DNA of 64,000 nt from Roseomonas sp. (GCA_020249925.1 JADCER010000009.1:186001-250000); one strand, 5' to 3'. Counted from the first letter of the stretch, positions 41,086-50,617 are shown. Translations and numbers: made by a program. Notes: a model not told the origin generated them from the sequence alone.

Positions 41086-42708
41086 ATGTCGGCCACAACA
41101 GGCAATGATTTCATTAATGGTACCGCCGCCAACGAAACCATCGATGGCTTGGTTGGTGACGACACAATTCTGGGCCAAGGCGGCCGCGACAGCCTGATCG
41201 GCAATTCAGGCGATGACAGCCTGGTAGGTTCCGCCGCGGGTGAAAGACTGGTTGGCGGCGACGGCAATGATACCATTTTTGCCGGTGAGTCGGATGACTT
41301 GGTGTCCACCCAGGATATCGCCTGGGGCGGCAACGGCGATGACAGTATTGTCGGTCATGACAATATGACCACCGCGCTCGACGGTGGTGCGGGCAATGAC
41401 ACGCTTTTCAGTAACGGTGAATATGCGAGCGTTGATGGTAGGGAGGATAATGACCTCATTTTCGGGGGCATCGGGGATTACCAATATCTGACAGGGGGCG
41501 ATGGAAATGACACCATTCTTGGTGGCGCCGGCCTTTCCGGTATCATTGACGGCCAAGGTGGCGCCGATAGCCTGACTGCCTCTGCCACAGGACAGATCGT
41601 CTATGGCGGCCAAGGTGATGATACGATTGTCGGCGGCAGCGGCGATTCACAGATTATTTATGGTCATCCGGAAGCCGGGTCTACAGACGATAATGACAGT
41701 ATCGTCGGTGGAACAGGCACTGGCCAAAGGCTTTATGGGGGGGGTGGGCAGGACACGCTGGTTGCCGGTGGGGGTGCTGCGCAAATTCTTTACGGCGATG
41801 GCGGGCAGGATAGCCTTTTGGGTTCATCCATTGCCGATAGGCTTGAGGGCGGCAGCGATAATGACACGCTTTCCGGTGGTGCTGGCAACGATTTTTTGGA
41901 TTTCGGCGCTGGAGACGAAAGCTTCCTAAGGTCTGCGTCCGAAACCGGCAATGACACGCTGGTTGGTGGTTTGGGCAATGATACGCTCGATCTTGGATTG
42001 AATTGGTCATATCTCAGCCAAGAAGGCGGGTTCTCACTCTATCGGGATCAGACCGATACGATTTACGCCCAGGGCTGGGAACAGGTGGTCTGCTTCGTCG
42101 CAGGTACACGCATTGTCACACCCGATGGCGAAGACCTGGTGGAAAACCTCCGCGCCGGTGACATGGTGCTGGCCATGCGCAATGGTCAGGCGGGGTTTGA
42201 AGCACTCCGCTGGGTTGGCTTCATGGATATCGCCGTGCCGCGCAATGCGGTGATGGCGGCGAAAACGGCACCCATCCTGATCAAGGCCGGCGCCATCGCC
42301 CCCGGCATGCCGGCGCGTGATTTGCGGGTTAGCCCGGATCATGCGTTAGAAGTTGATGGGCATCTGATCCCGGCGAAGCATCTGGTGAATGGTGAAAGCA
42401 TTGTGCAGGAAATCTGGTGCCGTCGCGTGCGCTACTTCCACCTGGAATTGGAAGCGCATGGGTTGTTGTTATCTGAAGGCACGTGGTCTGAAAGCTATCT
42501 GGATGATGGCAATCGCCATGCCTTCAACAATACGGCGCTGACTGGGTTGTTCCTGGATTTCGAAGGTGTCCGTTCGAATGGCGAATATGACCACATGGCT
42601 TGCCTGCCGGTGCTGCGCCAGGGCTTGAAGCTGGATGAAATCCATGGGCGGCTGGCGCTGCGTGCTGAGGCATTGGCGCGCGTAACGCGGCATTATCGTT
42701 CTGCTTGA
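41086..42708 (+). CDS. RTX calcium-binding repeat protein with C-terminal Hint domain
   Basis: Predicted 540-aa secreted protein. Residues about 1-310 are glycine/aspartate nonapeptide repeats (GGDGNDTIF, GGNGDDSIV, GGAGNDTLF, GGDGNDTIL, GGAGNDFLD) that form calcium-bound beta-rolls. There is no Sec signal, consistent with type I export. From residue 335 a Hint module begins: CFVAGTRIVTPDGEDLVENL, with Cys336 as the expected nucleophile, then LRVSPDHALEVDGHLIPAKH. Hint_2 domains of this kind are common at the C-terminus of alphaproteobacterial RTX-like proteins and may self-cleave. No hlyBD/tolC-type exporter is adjacent. Function unknown. Confidence 0.9.
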   Translation: MSATTGNDFINGTAANETIDGLVGDDTILGQGGRDSLIGNSGDDSLVGSAAGERLVGGDGNDTIFAGESDDLVSTQDIAWGGNGDDSIVGHDNMTTALDGGAGNDTLFSNGEYASVDGREDNDLIFGGIGDYQYLTGGDGNDTILGGAGLSGIIDGQGGADSLTASATGQIVYGGQGDDTIVGGSGDSQIIYGHPEAGSTDDNDSIVGGTGTGQRLYGGGGQDTLVAGGGAAQILYGDGGQDSLLGSSIADRLEGGSDNDTLSGGAGNDFLDFGAGDESFLRSASETGNDTLVGGLGNDTLDLGLNWSYLSQEGGFSLYRDQTDTIYAQGWEQVVCFVAGTRIVTPDGEDLVENLRAGDMVLAMRNGQAGFEALRWVGFMDIAVPRNAVMAAKTAPILIKAGAIAPGMPARDLRVSPDHALEVDGHLIPAKHLVNGESIVQEIWCRRVRYFHLELEAHGLLLSEGTWSESYLDDGNRHAFNNTALTGLFLDFEGVRSNGEYDHMACLPVLRQGLKLDEIHGRLALRAEALARVTRHYRSA

Positions 42709-42730
42709 TCATATTCAGATCAGCAGCCAA

Positions 42731-44710
42731 TCAGTCGCCCTGTTGCAGCAGCGCGATCACCGCGCGTCGCCAGGCTTCAAAGGCGCGGCTTGATGCGGCG
42801 CCTTTCACCTCAGCCTCTCGGCTGGCGGCATTCAACCGCTGACGCGCGGCCTGCTGTTCCCCGCCGGTGCGATCTTCCACCGCCTGACGGGCGCGGGCCA
42901 GCGCCTGATCGGCGGAGCGTGCCTCCCGCGCTGCAATGCGCGCGGCGTCGAGCAAGACGCGGATTTGCTGCAGCGCCGTAATGGTGTTGGCCAGCGCTTC
43001 ACGCCCCGGCACATCGGCGCCGGTGCGCGCCAGGATTTCCTGCAACCGCTCGACCGATCCTGGCCCGCCGGGAATGCGGCGGAGCGAGGCCTCAAGGTCG
43101 AACTGCGCCGGCTGCAATAGAAGTGGTTCGCCCAGCCCCTGATCCCAGAGCGGCACATCCTGGCGCTGATCACGTTCAAAGCCAAGCCGAATGGTTTTGG
43201 GCACGGCTTCCAATTGCGTTTCATGCCGCAGGCCGAATTCGCCTTCAGCGGCGACGGGGAAGCGCGGTGCGGCACCGGGCCGGCGCGGCAGGTCAATCAC
43301 CATCAACCCGCGCGCACCGCGAGGATCAATCGCCAGCGCCGTTTCTTCGATGCGTTTCGATTCAATAGTGACGAACCCACGCCGCAGCGTGATCCGCGTA
43401 ATGTCATCCCTATTGCTGCTTTGGCTGGTCAGGTGCAGATCACGATCACGCGCAAAGGCGATCAGGCGCTGATCGCCGGGCGATAGCGCGCGTAATTCCG
43501 CATCGCCCAGAAAGCTTGGCGCATCTGGCCCGCCATAAACAGTGACCAGCCCATCGGGCAGCACATGGTTTGACGTGTTGCGGAATCGCAGCGCGTGCAG
43601 GGGACGCGTCGCTGCCAAATCCTGCACCCACCAAAGCCGTTCTGCCGGCAGGTTGAGATCAAGGAAAGGCAGGTTCGCCGTTTCGCCGCTGCGAATCGTC
43701 ACAGGCTGTTCCAGCGTGAAAGCCACGCGCCCGGCGGCCGCTTCCGCCGCAACACTGACGGCGAGCGGCGCTGGCGCAGCTTCCGCACGCATGGCGGAAC
43801 GCGCTGCGGGTGCGGGCGGCGGTGCCATCATTGGTGCGGCCGCCGCTGCCATAGGCTGAGGGCCGGTATCAGGCGTCACGCGAATGGCTTCCGCAATGCG
43901 CACCGGCAATTCAGGGCGCGGCACGGTGATGGGTTCAAAGATGGGCTGACGAAATGCCGCAGCGTCGTCCGACACCAGCGAAATTCGTACCCCTTCCCAA
44001 TCACTGCCCGAGGCATTTTCCACCACTGCCCAGCCCATCAGCCGCGCCTGAGCGCCCGTTGCACCAAGCGCCGGCGCCATCAGCCGATAGGATGGCTTCC
44101 AAAGCGGCGCGCCGGCGATATAGATCACCGCCACCTGCCGCGCGCGATCAGACCTCAGGCGGATTTCGATGCGCCTTTCATCATCGCTGCGCGCGGCTGC
44201 CAGCGCCTCCGCCGCGCGCGCCACACGCGCAGCCAGCCCAGGGTCGGTCAGCGTGACTTCATCACCCGATTTCAGCAGTACCGAAAGCAAACCACGCGGC
44301 CCAATGAGTGAGAGATTCAGTCCCGCATCCGTCTCCGCTGCTGCCGCAATGCGCCCGCGCGCACCGGCGGCCTCGGCCTCCTGGCCGCGCAAAGCATTCA
44401 ACAGGCTTGCGCGGTTTTCGAAATCTGCGGGACGAAGCGGCAGGCCGCGAAACGCCTCATTCAGCAAATCCCGCGCCGGCAGGCTGAGGCCCTCAACACG
44501 CCCGGCGGGATCAAGGATTATCAGCGATCGCAGCAGATCATCCACATCGCCAAGCGGGGCGCGAAACACCACCGGCGCATTCGCCGCGACTTCGCCAGCG
44601 CGTTCAATCTGCGCAATGCCGGCCGAGGAAAGTGTCACGCCACGGATCGGCATTTCCGCCGCAAATGCTGCCGGGGCAATCAACGTAAGGGCAAGGCTCA
44701 AGCGACGCAT
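42731..44710 (-). CDS. DUF4139 domain protein, secreted
   Basis: Predicted 659-aa exported protein. The start MRRLSLALTLIAPAAFAAEM yields a Sec signal; a longer frame from 44755 is not needed. The core has AVIYIAGAPLWKPSYRLMAP and GWAVVENASGSDWEGVRISL, hallmark sequences of DUF4139 (mucoidy inhibitor A-like) proteins, with an Ala/Pro-rich linker (about 300-340) and a C-terminal coiled coil (AARIAAREARSADQALARAR). The N-terminal DUF4140-like part is poorly conserved. Family role unknown, probably in the envelope. Confidence 0.85.
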   Translation of the reverse strand: MRRLSLALTLIAPAAFAAEMPIRGVTLSSAGIAQIERAGEVAANAPVVFRAPLGDVDDLLRSLIILDPAGRVEGLSLPARDLLNEAFRGLPLRPADFENRASLLNALRGQEAEAAGARGRIAAAAETDAGLNLSLIGPRGLLSVLLKSGDEVTLTDPGLAARVARAAEALAAARSDDERRIEIRLRSDRARQVAVIYIAGAPLWKPSYRLMAPALGATGAQARLMGWAVVENASGSDWEGVRISLVSDDAAAFRQPIFEPITVPRPELPVRIAEAIRVTPDTGPQPMAAAAAPMMAPPPAPAARSAMRAEAAPAPLAVSVAAEAAAGRVAFTLEQPVTIRSGETANLPFLDLNLPAERLWWVQDLAATRPLHALRFRNTSNHVLPDGLVTVYGGPDAPSFLGDAELRALSPGDQRLIAFARDRDLHLTSQSSNRDDITRITLRRGFVTIESKRIEETALAIDPRGARGLMVIDLPRRPGAAPRFPVAAEGEFGLRHETQLEAVPKTIRLGFERDQRQDVPLWDQGLGEPLLLQPAQFDLEASLRRIPGGPGSVERLQEILARTGADVPGREALANTITALQQIRVLLDAARIAAREARSADQALARARQAVEDRTGGEQQAARQRLNAASREAEVKGAASSRAFEAWRRAVIALLQQGD

Positions 44711-44765
44711 GGGGTTGGCTCCGACGAACGAGGCGATTGATTGAGCATGCATCAAAACGGCGAAT

Positions 44766-45224
44766 TTAGGGCGCCTTCACGGGACGATTGGCGTGGCTTG
44801 ATTGCGGCACACCGCGATTAAGTGACATATGCGAATGCACGCAAAGCCACGCATTGGGCGCACCATGGAAAATCATGGTGGCACGCCCTGGCCTTTCAAA
44901 GCGCGTACCATCCGGGTGAAAGCCCGTACTGGTCCAGGGTGCCACGACGATCACCATGGATTTGTCGTCCGAGGCCAGCACATGGGTTTCCGAAAGGGTG
45001 AAACGAAAATCCTCGGTCTTTGGCCAGACATTATCCCATTGCGTCGCCTGCCAGGCAGCGAGCCCAGGGATAACATCACGATGTGTGCCAAAGGCCAGCA
45101 CATCAGGATGGAATAGCGGGCGCGCGGAAGCGTAATCAACTTCACGCACAAAACCGGCGAAGCGATCCAGCCAGGCATCAAACCAGGCGCGCGTTGCGGC
45201 ATCGGCTTTTGGTAGATCGGTCAT
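44766..45224 (-). CDS. SnoaL/NTF2-like domain protein
   Basis: Predicted 152-aa cytoplasmic protein with the cone-shaped NTF2 fold: ATRAWFDAWLDRFAGFVREV, SARPLFHPDVLAFGTHRDV, then beta strands FRFTLSETHVLASDDKSMVI and GRATMIFHG, ending VHSHMSLNRGVPQ. The sequence agrees with the SnoaL_3/calcium-calmodulin association-like group. An AAGGAAA ribosome site precedes the ATG. No catalytic residues can be assigned. It is transcribed toward the DUF4139 start, 55 bases away, and may share its transcript. Confidence 0.75.
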   Translation of the reverse strand: MTDLPKADAATRAWFDAWLDRFAGFVREVDYASARPLFHPDVLAFGTHRDVIPGLAAWQATQWDNVWPKTEDFRFTLSETHVLASDDKSMVIVVAPWTSTGFHPDGTRFERPGRATMIFHGAPNAWLCVHSHMSLNRGVPQSSHANRPVKAP

Positions 45225-45372
45225 GGCGTGTTTTCCTTCTGCCTTGGTGAAGACAGCCTGATCCGAAGCGGCAGCGCTTTCAAGCCTTGCGGCCCGAGGC
45301 TTGCCGATGATGCTCGGGCGGGCTTAGCCTTGCTTGCCCAGCGTGGACTGCGCGATGGAGAAGGGGAATACC

Positions 45373-46422
45373 ATGCCGAAACTCAGTGCCGATCGCGTCA
45401 AGGAAATCGGCCGCACACTTCTGATCGCTGCTGGCGCGCCGGCAGATGAGGCAGAAACCGTCGCGCGGCATTGCACCAGCGCCAATCTGGTGGGCCATGA
45501 TTCGCATGGGATCATCATGATCCCGGGCTATATCGAACGCATCAAGGTGGGGCATATCGTCCCCGGCGCGCCCTGGAAGATTGTGCAGGAAAGTGCGACC
45601 ACATCGGTGATTGATGGGCATTGGGGCTTTGGTTACGTCGCCAATGAAAAGGCCATGCGCTACACCATCGAAAAGGCGCAGAAATCCAATGTCGCCGCTG
45701 CCACCGTGTTTCGGCAGGGGCATATTGGCCGGCTGGCGAGTTATCCGCTGATGGCCGCAGAAGCCGGTATGATTGGCATTTGCACGGCAGACTCCGGACG
45801 CTCCCCCAAGGCGGTGGCGCCTTTCGGCGGGCGTGAAGCACGGCTTGGCACCAACCCGATTTCCATTGCGGTACCTTCGGATTTGGCCGGGCCTTTCGTG
45901 CTGGATATGGCAACCTCGGCCGCCGCCGCCGGCAAGGTGTTTCTGGCGCAAGCACGCGGGCAGGAAGTGCCGGATGGTTGGGTGATTGGCGCTGATGGCA
46001 AGCCAACGCGCGATCCTTCGCAATTGAAGAAGGGCGGTGCCTTGCTGCCGTTGGGTGGTACGGAAGGCTATAAGGGCTTCGGCCTGGCCGCGATGGTGGA
46101 GATTCTCTGCGGCTTACTGACCGGGCTTGGCTTTGGTGTGGAACCCACAGGCCGGCATAATGACGGCTGCTTCATGGCGGTGTTCAAGGTGGATGCCTTC
46201 CGCCCACTTGCGCAATTCAAGCAGGAAGTCGCGGATTTCGCACGCTATCTGAAGGATACACCGCCCGCGGAAGGCAGCCAGGGTGTCTTCTACCCCGGAG
46301 AGCTTGAAGCAATGCGGGAGGCGGATCGCCGCGCCAATGGCATTGAGATCGAGGATAAGACGATTGAGGTATTGACCAAGCTCGCCGGCGAATTGGGGGT
46401 GGCCGGCAAGCTTGGATTGTAG
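45373..46422 (+). CDS. Ldh_2 family malate/L-lactate/ureidoglycolate dehydrogenase
   Basis: Predicted 349-aa NAD(P)-dependent 2-hydroxyacid dehydrogenase of the type II malate/lactate family, unrelated to classical LDH. MPKLSADRVKEIGRTLLIAAG start after AGGGGAA. Landmarks: ANLVGHDSHGIIMIPGY (catalytic His), GHIGRLASYPLMAAEAG, LGTNPISIAVP and GYKGFGLAAMVEILCG. Adjacent genes encode a 2-keto acid hydratase and a D-2-hydroxyacid dehydrogenase, so a hydroxy/keto-acid pathway is suggested, but the gene order (convergent) does not prove joint action. Confidence 0.92.
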   Translation: MPKLSADRVKEIGRTLLIAAGAPADEAETVARHCTSANLVGHDSHGIIMIPGYIERIKVGHIVPGAPWKIVQESATTSVIDGHWGFGYVANEKAMRYTIEKAQKSNVAAATVFRQGHIGRLASYPLMAAEAGMIGICTADSGRSPKAVAPFGGREARLGTNPISIAVPSDLAGPFVLDMATSAAAAGKVFLAQARGQEVPDGWVIGADGKPTRDPSQLKKGGALLPLGGTEGYKGFGLAAMVEILCGLLTGLGFGVEPTGRHNDGCFMAVFKVDAFRPLAQFKQEVADFARYLKDTPPAEGSQGVFYPGELEAMREADRRANGIEIEDKTIEVLTKLAGELGVAGKLGL

Positions 46423-46428
46423 ATCGCG

Positions 46429-47184
46429 TCAGCTAAGATCGAAAGTAATCTCCCCAAATCCCGCAAACCCGGCCTGCACGCGCTGGCCGGGCGGGACAAA
46501 GATGCAGCCCGTATAAGTGCCGGTCGTCACCACCTGACCGGCGCGCAAATGCTCGCCAAGCCCGTGCAGATGATTGGTAAGCCACACCAAAGGCAGCACG
46601 GGATCGCCAGAAGGATTGCCGCCCTTTTGGTCCACCTGCACAGTGCCCGCATAGGATTGCCGCACAGCAAGATTGGGCAGATCAAAACGCCGCCAATCCG
46701 CGACATCGGCGCCCACCACATAGCCCAGATGCGCGATGTTATCGGCCATGCCCTCAGCAGGTGATACCACCTTGTGATCGACATAGCGCGATTGCACCAA
46801 TTCCAGCAGCGGGAAGGCGGCATCCACCGCATCCAGCACCTCGTCACGGCTATAGGCACTGCCACGCGGCGGCAGGTCGCGCTTCAGGCGGAAAGCGACT
46901 TCGGTTTCAAGGCCGATGGGGCGCGTATTCGCCACCCCCCAGCGCCCGCCCGATTGGCGCGCGCCGCTCGTGCCCATGATGCCGAAATTGGTGGGCTTGC
47001 CAGGCGGGGTCGCGCATTTCCAGCCGCCAATGGCGCCACCCAGCGCCTTCAATACACCGCGTTGAATGGCGAAGATCTCAGCCTCATTGCCTGGTGCGGC
47101 ATCGCCGAGATTGGCAATCGGCGCGCCGCCTTTATGCACCGCGACAAGCTTTTCAATCGCGCGCGTGATGGTTTCAGATGACAT
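46429..47184 (-). CDS. 2-keto-4-pentenoate hydratase/FAH-like (MhpD type)
   Basis: Predicted 251-aa enzyme of the hydratase/4-oxalocrotonate decarboxylase family. It begins MSSETITRAIEKLVAVHKGG and shows ALGGAIGGWKCATPPGKP, IGLETEVAFRLKRDLPPRG (acidic metal-ligand region), VDAAFPLLELVQSRYVDHK and LVWLTNHLHGLGEHLRAGQV with a terminal VTTGTYTGCIFVPPGQRV, the standard C-terminal motif. Such enzymes act on dienols in aromatic meta-cleavage routes. The D-2-hydroxyacid dehydrogenase lies 11 bases upstream, so the two form an operon. Confidence 0.9.
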   Translation of the reverse strand: MSSETITRAIEKLVAVHKGGAPIANLGDAAPGNEAEIFAIQRGVLKALGGAIGGWKCATPPGKPTNFGIMGTSGARQSGGRWGVANTRPIGLETEVAFRLKRDLPPRGSAYSRDEVLDAVDAAFPLLELVQSRYVDHKVVSPAEGMADNIAHLGYVVGADVADWRRFDLPNLAVRQSYAGTVQVDQKGGNPSGDPVLPLVWLTNHLHGLGEHLRAGQVVTTGTYTGCIFVPPGQRVQAGFAGFGEITFDLS

Positions 47185-47195
47185 GATCGGCTTTC

Positions 47196-48161
47196 CTATT
47201 CATTCAATTCGGGAATGACCCAAAGCGGCGCCTCACCGCGCGCCACGCGCTGCACATTGTCAAAAGCATTGCGCAGCCGGGCGATATTACTGTCCTGCGT
47301 TGGGCCGGCCATATGCGCGGTCAGTACGACATTATCCAGGCCAAATAGCGGATTATCGGGCGGCGGCGGTTCCTGATCAAACACATCAAGCCCGGCACCC
47401 GCGATCTGCCCCGATGATAGTGCGCGATAGAGTGCCGCCTCATCCACCACCGGGCCACGGCTGGTATTGATCAGGAAGGCGGTTGGCTTCATCAGCGCCA
47501 GTTCGGCTTCCCCCAACAACCCCTTGGTGCTGGCATTGAGTGGTACATGAAGCGAGACGATATCGGACGTCCGCAGCAATTCCCGATAAAGACGGAAGCG
47601 CACATTCAGCGCGTCTTCGGTTTCTTCACGCAGCCGCGCGATATCGTAGTAATGAACCGTCATACCGAAGGCCTGGGCCAGACGCGCGGTCTTCTTGCCG
47701 ATGGTGCCCAGACCCACAATGCCAAGGGTACGCCCACGCAGTTCATACAGCTTCGGCGTTTGATTGCCGCGCCAACGGCCGGCGGCAACATTGGCATGCT
47801 GACGGATCAATTGCCGTGATACCGCCAGCATCAGCAGCACCGCATGTTCCGAAACGGCGGTGGAATTTGCGCCGCCATTATTCGCAAAGGGCACACCGCC
47901 ACGCCGCGCGGCGGCGATATCCGCGCGGTCATACCCCGCGCTCAATACCTGGATCAGCTTCAGCTTGGGGGCGATGGCGTAAAGCTCATCCTTGACCAGC
48001 ATATCCACGAAGCCAACCAGATATTCAGCTTCAGCCATCGCATCCTTCCAATCCGCGCCGCCGGGCTTGGCGATGCGCAGATCAAAACCATCGGGCGCCA
48101 TTTCCTGGATCACCGCCTCATCCACCATGGATTGCGTGACAACAACAATACGCGGCTTCAT
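47196..48161 (-). CDS. D-isomer 2-hydroxyacid dehydrogenase
   Basis: Predicted 321-aa NAD(P)-dependent enzyme (phosphoglycerate/glyoxylate reductase type). GGAGGAAAC precedes the ATG at 48161. The Rossmann motif is GRTLGIVGLGTIGKKTARLA; catalytic Arg lies in LINTSRGPVVDEAAL, Glu in DVFDQEPPPPDNPLF, and His in VVLTAHMAGPTQDS (AHMAG where GxxHxAG is normal). Upstream and divergent is an MFS permease; downstream is a keto-acid hydratase. It may reduce or oxidise the same acid pool. Confidence 0.92.
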   Translation of the reverse strand: MKPRIVVVTQSMVDEAVIQEMAPDGFDLRIAKPGGADWKDAMAEAEYLVGFVDMLVKDELYAIAPKLKLIQVLSAGYDRADIAAARRGGVPFANNGGANSTAVSEHAVLLMLAVSRQLIRQHANVAAGRWRGNQTPKLYELRGRTLGIVGLGTIGKKTARLAQAFGMTVHYYDIARLREETEDALNVRFRLYRELLRTSDIVSLHVPLNASTKGLLGEAELALMKPTAFLINTSRGPVVDEAALYRALSSGQIAGAGLDVFDQEPPPPDNPLFGLDNVVLTAHMAGPTQDSNIARLRNAFDNVQRVARGEAPLWVIPELNE

Positions 48162-48329
48162 GTTTCCTCCGAAATCACTTTCCGGCACAGCATGAACCGG
48201 CAGGCGCCGGTCGCCAAGGGGCGGGATTGCGCAGGGCACGCGCCAAGGCCATGCTGCAGCTCACGCAACATCAGGCCGGGGGCGTTATCGGGTGCAGCAG
48301 AAGGGCGCGCCACCAGGGGCAGGTCAGGC

Positions 48330-49535
48330 ATGAAGGAAACGCCGTCTCGCCGCGCCTGGTTCATCCTTGCCGGCGGCTTTTTGGCCTTCACCATCAGCGC
48401 CAGCCTGATGCATGCCTATAGTGTTTTTCTGCTTGCCTTCATTGCGGAATTTCGCTGGAGCCGCGCAGAAAGTTCACTCGCCTATTCGGTCGGGCAGGTG
48501 GTGGGCGGCATTTCATCGCCGCTGGTGGGCGGCATGGTGGACCGGCTTGGCGCACGGCGCATGGTGCTGCTGGGTGGCTGCCTGCTGGCGCTTGGGTTGC
48601 TGGGTAGCGCCTTCGCGACATCGCTTTGGCAAATTGTGCTGCTCTATGGCGTGGTGATGACGCTGGGCGCCAATTGCATCAGCATGGTGGTGTTTGCGCC
48701 GCTGATTTCGCGCCTATTTGTCGCGCGGCGCGGCATGGCCATGTCCATGCTGCAATCGGCCAATGGCTTTGGCCGCGCGATTTCTGCGCCGATTGCGCAG
48801 CTCATGGTCAGTGAAGTGGGCTGGCGCCACGCTTATCTGATGCAGGCTGGCATCATGGCGGCATTGGTTCTGCCATTGGCCGCGCTGTTTCGTGGCGCCG
48901 AGCAAACGCCCATCGCCAAGCCAACCGCCGATAGCGCGCCCGCGCGCGATTGGTCAGTGGCCGAGGCGATGCGCACGCGCCATTTTTGGTTGCTGCTGAT
49001 TGTCTATGGCCTGACAAGCATTGGCAGTTTTCTGGTGGCGCTTCATCAATTGGCCTTTGCTGTGGATCGCGGCTTTGATCCGCTTTACGCAGCCTTTGTG
49101 GTAGGGATGGGTAGCTTGCTTGCACTGCCAGGCGTTATCCTGACCGGCACGATTTCAGATTATATCGGGCGCGAAGGCGCGGCGATACTTGCCTATGCCA
49201 TTTCCATCATTGGTGTGGCGGCAGCGCTGATGATTGATAATGCCGATCAGCATTTGCTGTTCTGGGTGCATGCGTGTTTCTTTGGCATTACCTGGGGCGC
49301 ACGCGGGCCGGCGATTACCGCCAAAACAGCGGATCTTTTTGGCGGCCCCAGGCTTGGCACCATTCTGGGCCTGATCACCATCGGCTCGGGCCTTGGGGCC
49401 GGGCTTGGCGCCTGGGGTGCGGGTTTCCTGTTTGATCTGACCGGCAGCTATCAGCTTGGTTTCATGCTTGCCATCGCCGCCTATGCGATGGGGGCTTTGG
49501 TTTTCTGGGCGCTCCGCAAACCGGTGCAGGACTGA
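48330..49535 (+). CDS. MFS transporter
   Basis: Predicted 401-aa permease with twelve membrane helices. ATG 48330 (MKETPSRRAWFILAGGFLAF) is used; the frame stays open for almost 500 bases upstream, but that part lies opposite the dehydrogenase gene and is not protein-like. Landmarks are GGMVDRLGARRMVLLGGCLL and SRLFVARRGMAMSMLQSANG in the first half and GTISDYIGREGAAIL in the second. It resembles the monocarboxylate/oxalate-formate antiporter group and so may move the hydroxy or keto acids handled by the neighbouring enzymes. Confidence 0.9.
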   Translation: MKETPSRRAWFILAGGFLAFTISASLMHAYSVFLLAFIAEFRWSRAESSLAYSVGQVVGGISSPLVGGMVDRLGARRMVLLGGCLLALGLLGSAFATSLWQIVLLYGVVMTLGANCISMVVFAPLISRLFVARRGMAMSMLQSANGFGRAISAPIAQLMVSEVGWRHAYLMQAGIMAALVLPLAALFRGAEQTPIAKPTADSAPARDWSVAEAMRTRHFWLLLIVYGLTSIGSFLVALHQLAFAVDRGFDPLYAAFVVGMGSLLALPGVILTGTISDYIGREGAAILAYAISIIGVAAALMIDNADQHLLFWVHACFFGITWGARGPAITAKTADLFGGPRLGTILGLITIGSGLGAGLGAWGAGFLFDLTGSYQLGFMLAIAAYAMGALVFWALRKPVQD

Positions 49536-49590
49536 AACAAAAACGCCGAAAGCTTTGCAAAAACGGCTTACAGCCAGTACGGGCAAAAAC

Positions 49591-49624
49591 CATGGCGTGA
49601 CCCGTCAGGACGGATCACGCCATG
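49591..49624. terminator. bidirectional terminator hairpin
   Basis: CATGGCGTGA (49591-49600) pairs with TCACGCCATG (49615-49624). CCG/CGG extends the stem inside after one mismatch. It lies between the converging MFS gene and TctC receptor gene. Confidence 0.6.
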
Positions 49625-49633
49625 AAGGGCGTA

Positions 49634-50617
49634 TCAGCTTTGCAGCTTGATGCCGGAATCGCGGATCACCCGCGCCCATTTGGCAAGATCATCAGCAATC
49701 CGGGCGCGCATCTGTTCGCTATCGCCATCCACAATATCAAGTCCAAGGCCGGTAAAGCGCTGGCGCATGGCTGGGTCCGCCAAAATGGCCCGCGATGTGG
49801 CCTGTACACGGTTCAGGATGGGCTGCGGCGTACCGGTCGGCGCCATGGTGCCGAACCAGGAACTCGCTTCAAAGCCGGGGAAGCCTTGTTCCACCAGCGT
49901 TGGTATCTCTGGCGCATTGGCCGAACGTGCCAAGGTGGTGATGCCAAGACTGCGCAGCTGGCCATCGCGCACCATGGGCAGCACGGCGCCGATATTCTGG
50001 ATGCCAAGCTGCACAGAGCCATTCAGCACATCCGCCATATTCGCACCGCGATAGGGGATATGTTCCATCTTGATGCCGGCCTGGCTGCAGAACATTTCGC
50101 CGGCGGCATGCTGCGGCGTGCCCACGCCTGGCGTGCCATAGGATACCTTGCCGGGATTGGCCTTGGCGTAAGCGACCAATTCCTGGATCGTGCGCGGTGG
50201 GAAATCCCGGTTCGATACGAAAAGCGATGGCATGGCGAAGGCAAGATGTATCGGCGCCAAATCCTTCACGGGATCGAAAGGCAGGCGTTGCAGGTTTGGC
50301 AGAAGGGTCAGCGCCGCACTCGCGGCCCACATCAACGTATAGCCATCAGGCGCCGATTTCGCGACACGATCAACACCAATCGCGCCCGAATTGCCGGCGA
50401 CATTTTCCACCACCACCGGCTGGCCCCAGGCTTCAGAAAATCTCTGCGCGAAAATGCGCCCGGTCACATCCGTGGCGCTGCCGGCAGTGAAGCCGACAAC
50501 CAGCCGCACCGGGCGATCCGGCCAATTGCTTTGCGCCAAAGCGCTGCCCGAGGCGCCAACCCCAATTAATCCGGCGCCACCCAGCAGAACCCGGCGCCGC
50601 GAAAGCGATGCTGTCAT
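49634..50617 (-). CDS. Bug/TctC family periplasmic solute receptor
   Basis: Predicted 327-aa periplasmic receptor, third in this window. ATG 50617 follows GGAGAGGG. Signal MTASLSRRRVLLGGAGLIGV with a twin-arginine pair. Family landmarks: NWPDRPVRLVVGFTAGSATD, VVENVAGNSGAIGVDRVAKS, PDGYTLMWAAS, YGTPGVGTPQHAAGEMF and IPYRGANMADVLNG. The GSATD where many members have GG..D slightly alters the ligand loop. No transporter membrane genes are near. Ligand unknown. Confidence 0.9.
   Translation of the reverse strand: MTASLSRRRVLLGGAGLIGVGASGSALAQSNWPDRPVRLVVGFTAGSATDVTGRIFAQRFSEAWGQPVVVENVAGNSGAIGVDRVAKSAPDGYTLMWAASAALTLLPNLQRLPFDPVKDLAPIHLAFAMPSLFVSNRDFPPRTIQELVAYAKANPGKVSYGTPGVGTPQHAAGEMFCSQAGIKMEHIPYRGANMADVLNGSVQLGIQNIGAVLPMVRDGQLRSLGITTLARSANAPEIPTLVEQGFPGFEASSWFGTMAPTGTPQPILNRVQATSRAILADPAMRQRFTGLGLDIVDGDSEQMRARIADDLAKWARVIRDSGIKLQS

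Noticed and set aside
41086-42050. Tandem nucleotide repeats as a CRISPR-like or satellite array
   Set aside because: The periodicity comes from coding RTX nonapeptides (GGxGxD); there is no constant repeat with variable spacers.
47844-48329. Long N-terminal extension of the MFS gene frame
   Set aside because: The extension runs antisense to the D-2-hydroxyacid dehydrogenase and has no transporter-like sequence. The ATG at 48330 gives a normal MFS length.
48158-48394. Small minus-strand frame between the dehydrogenase and the MFS start
   Set aside because: It has no ribosome site or domain and covers the expected promoter region of two divergent genes.
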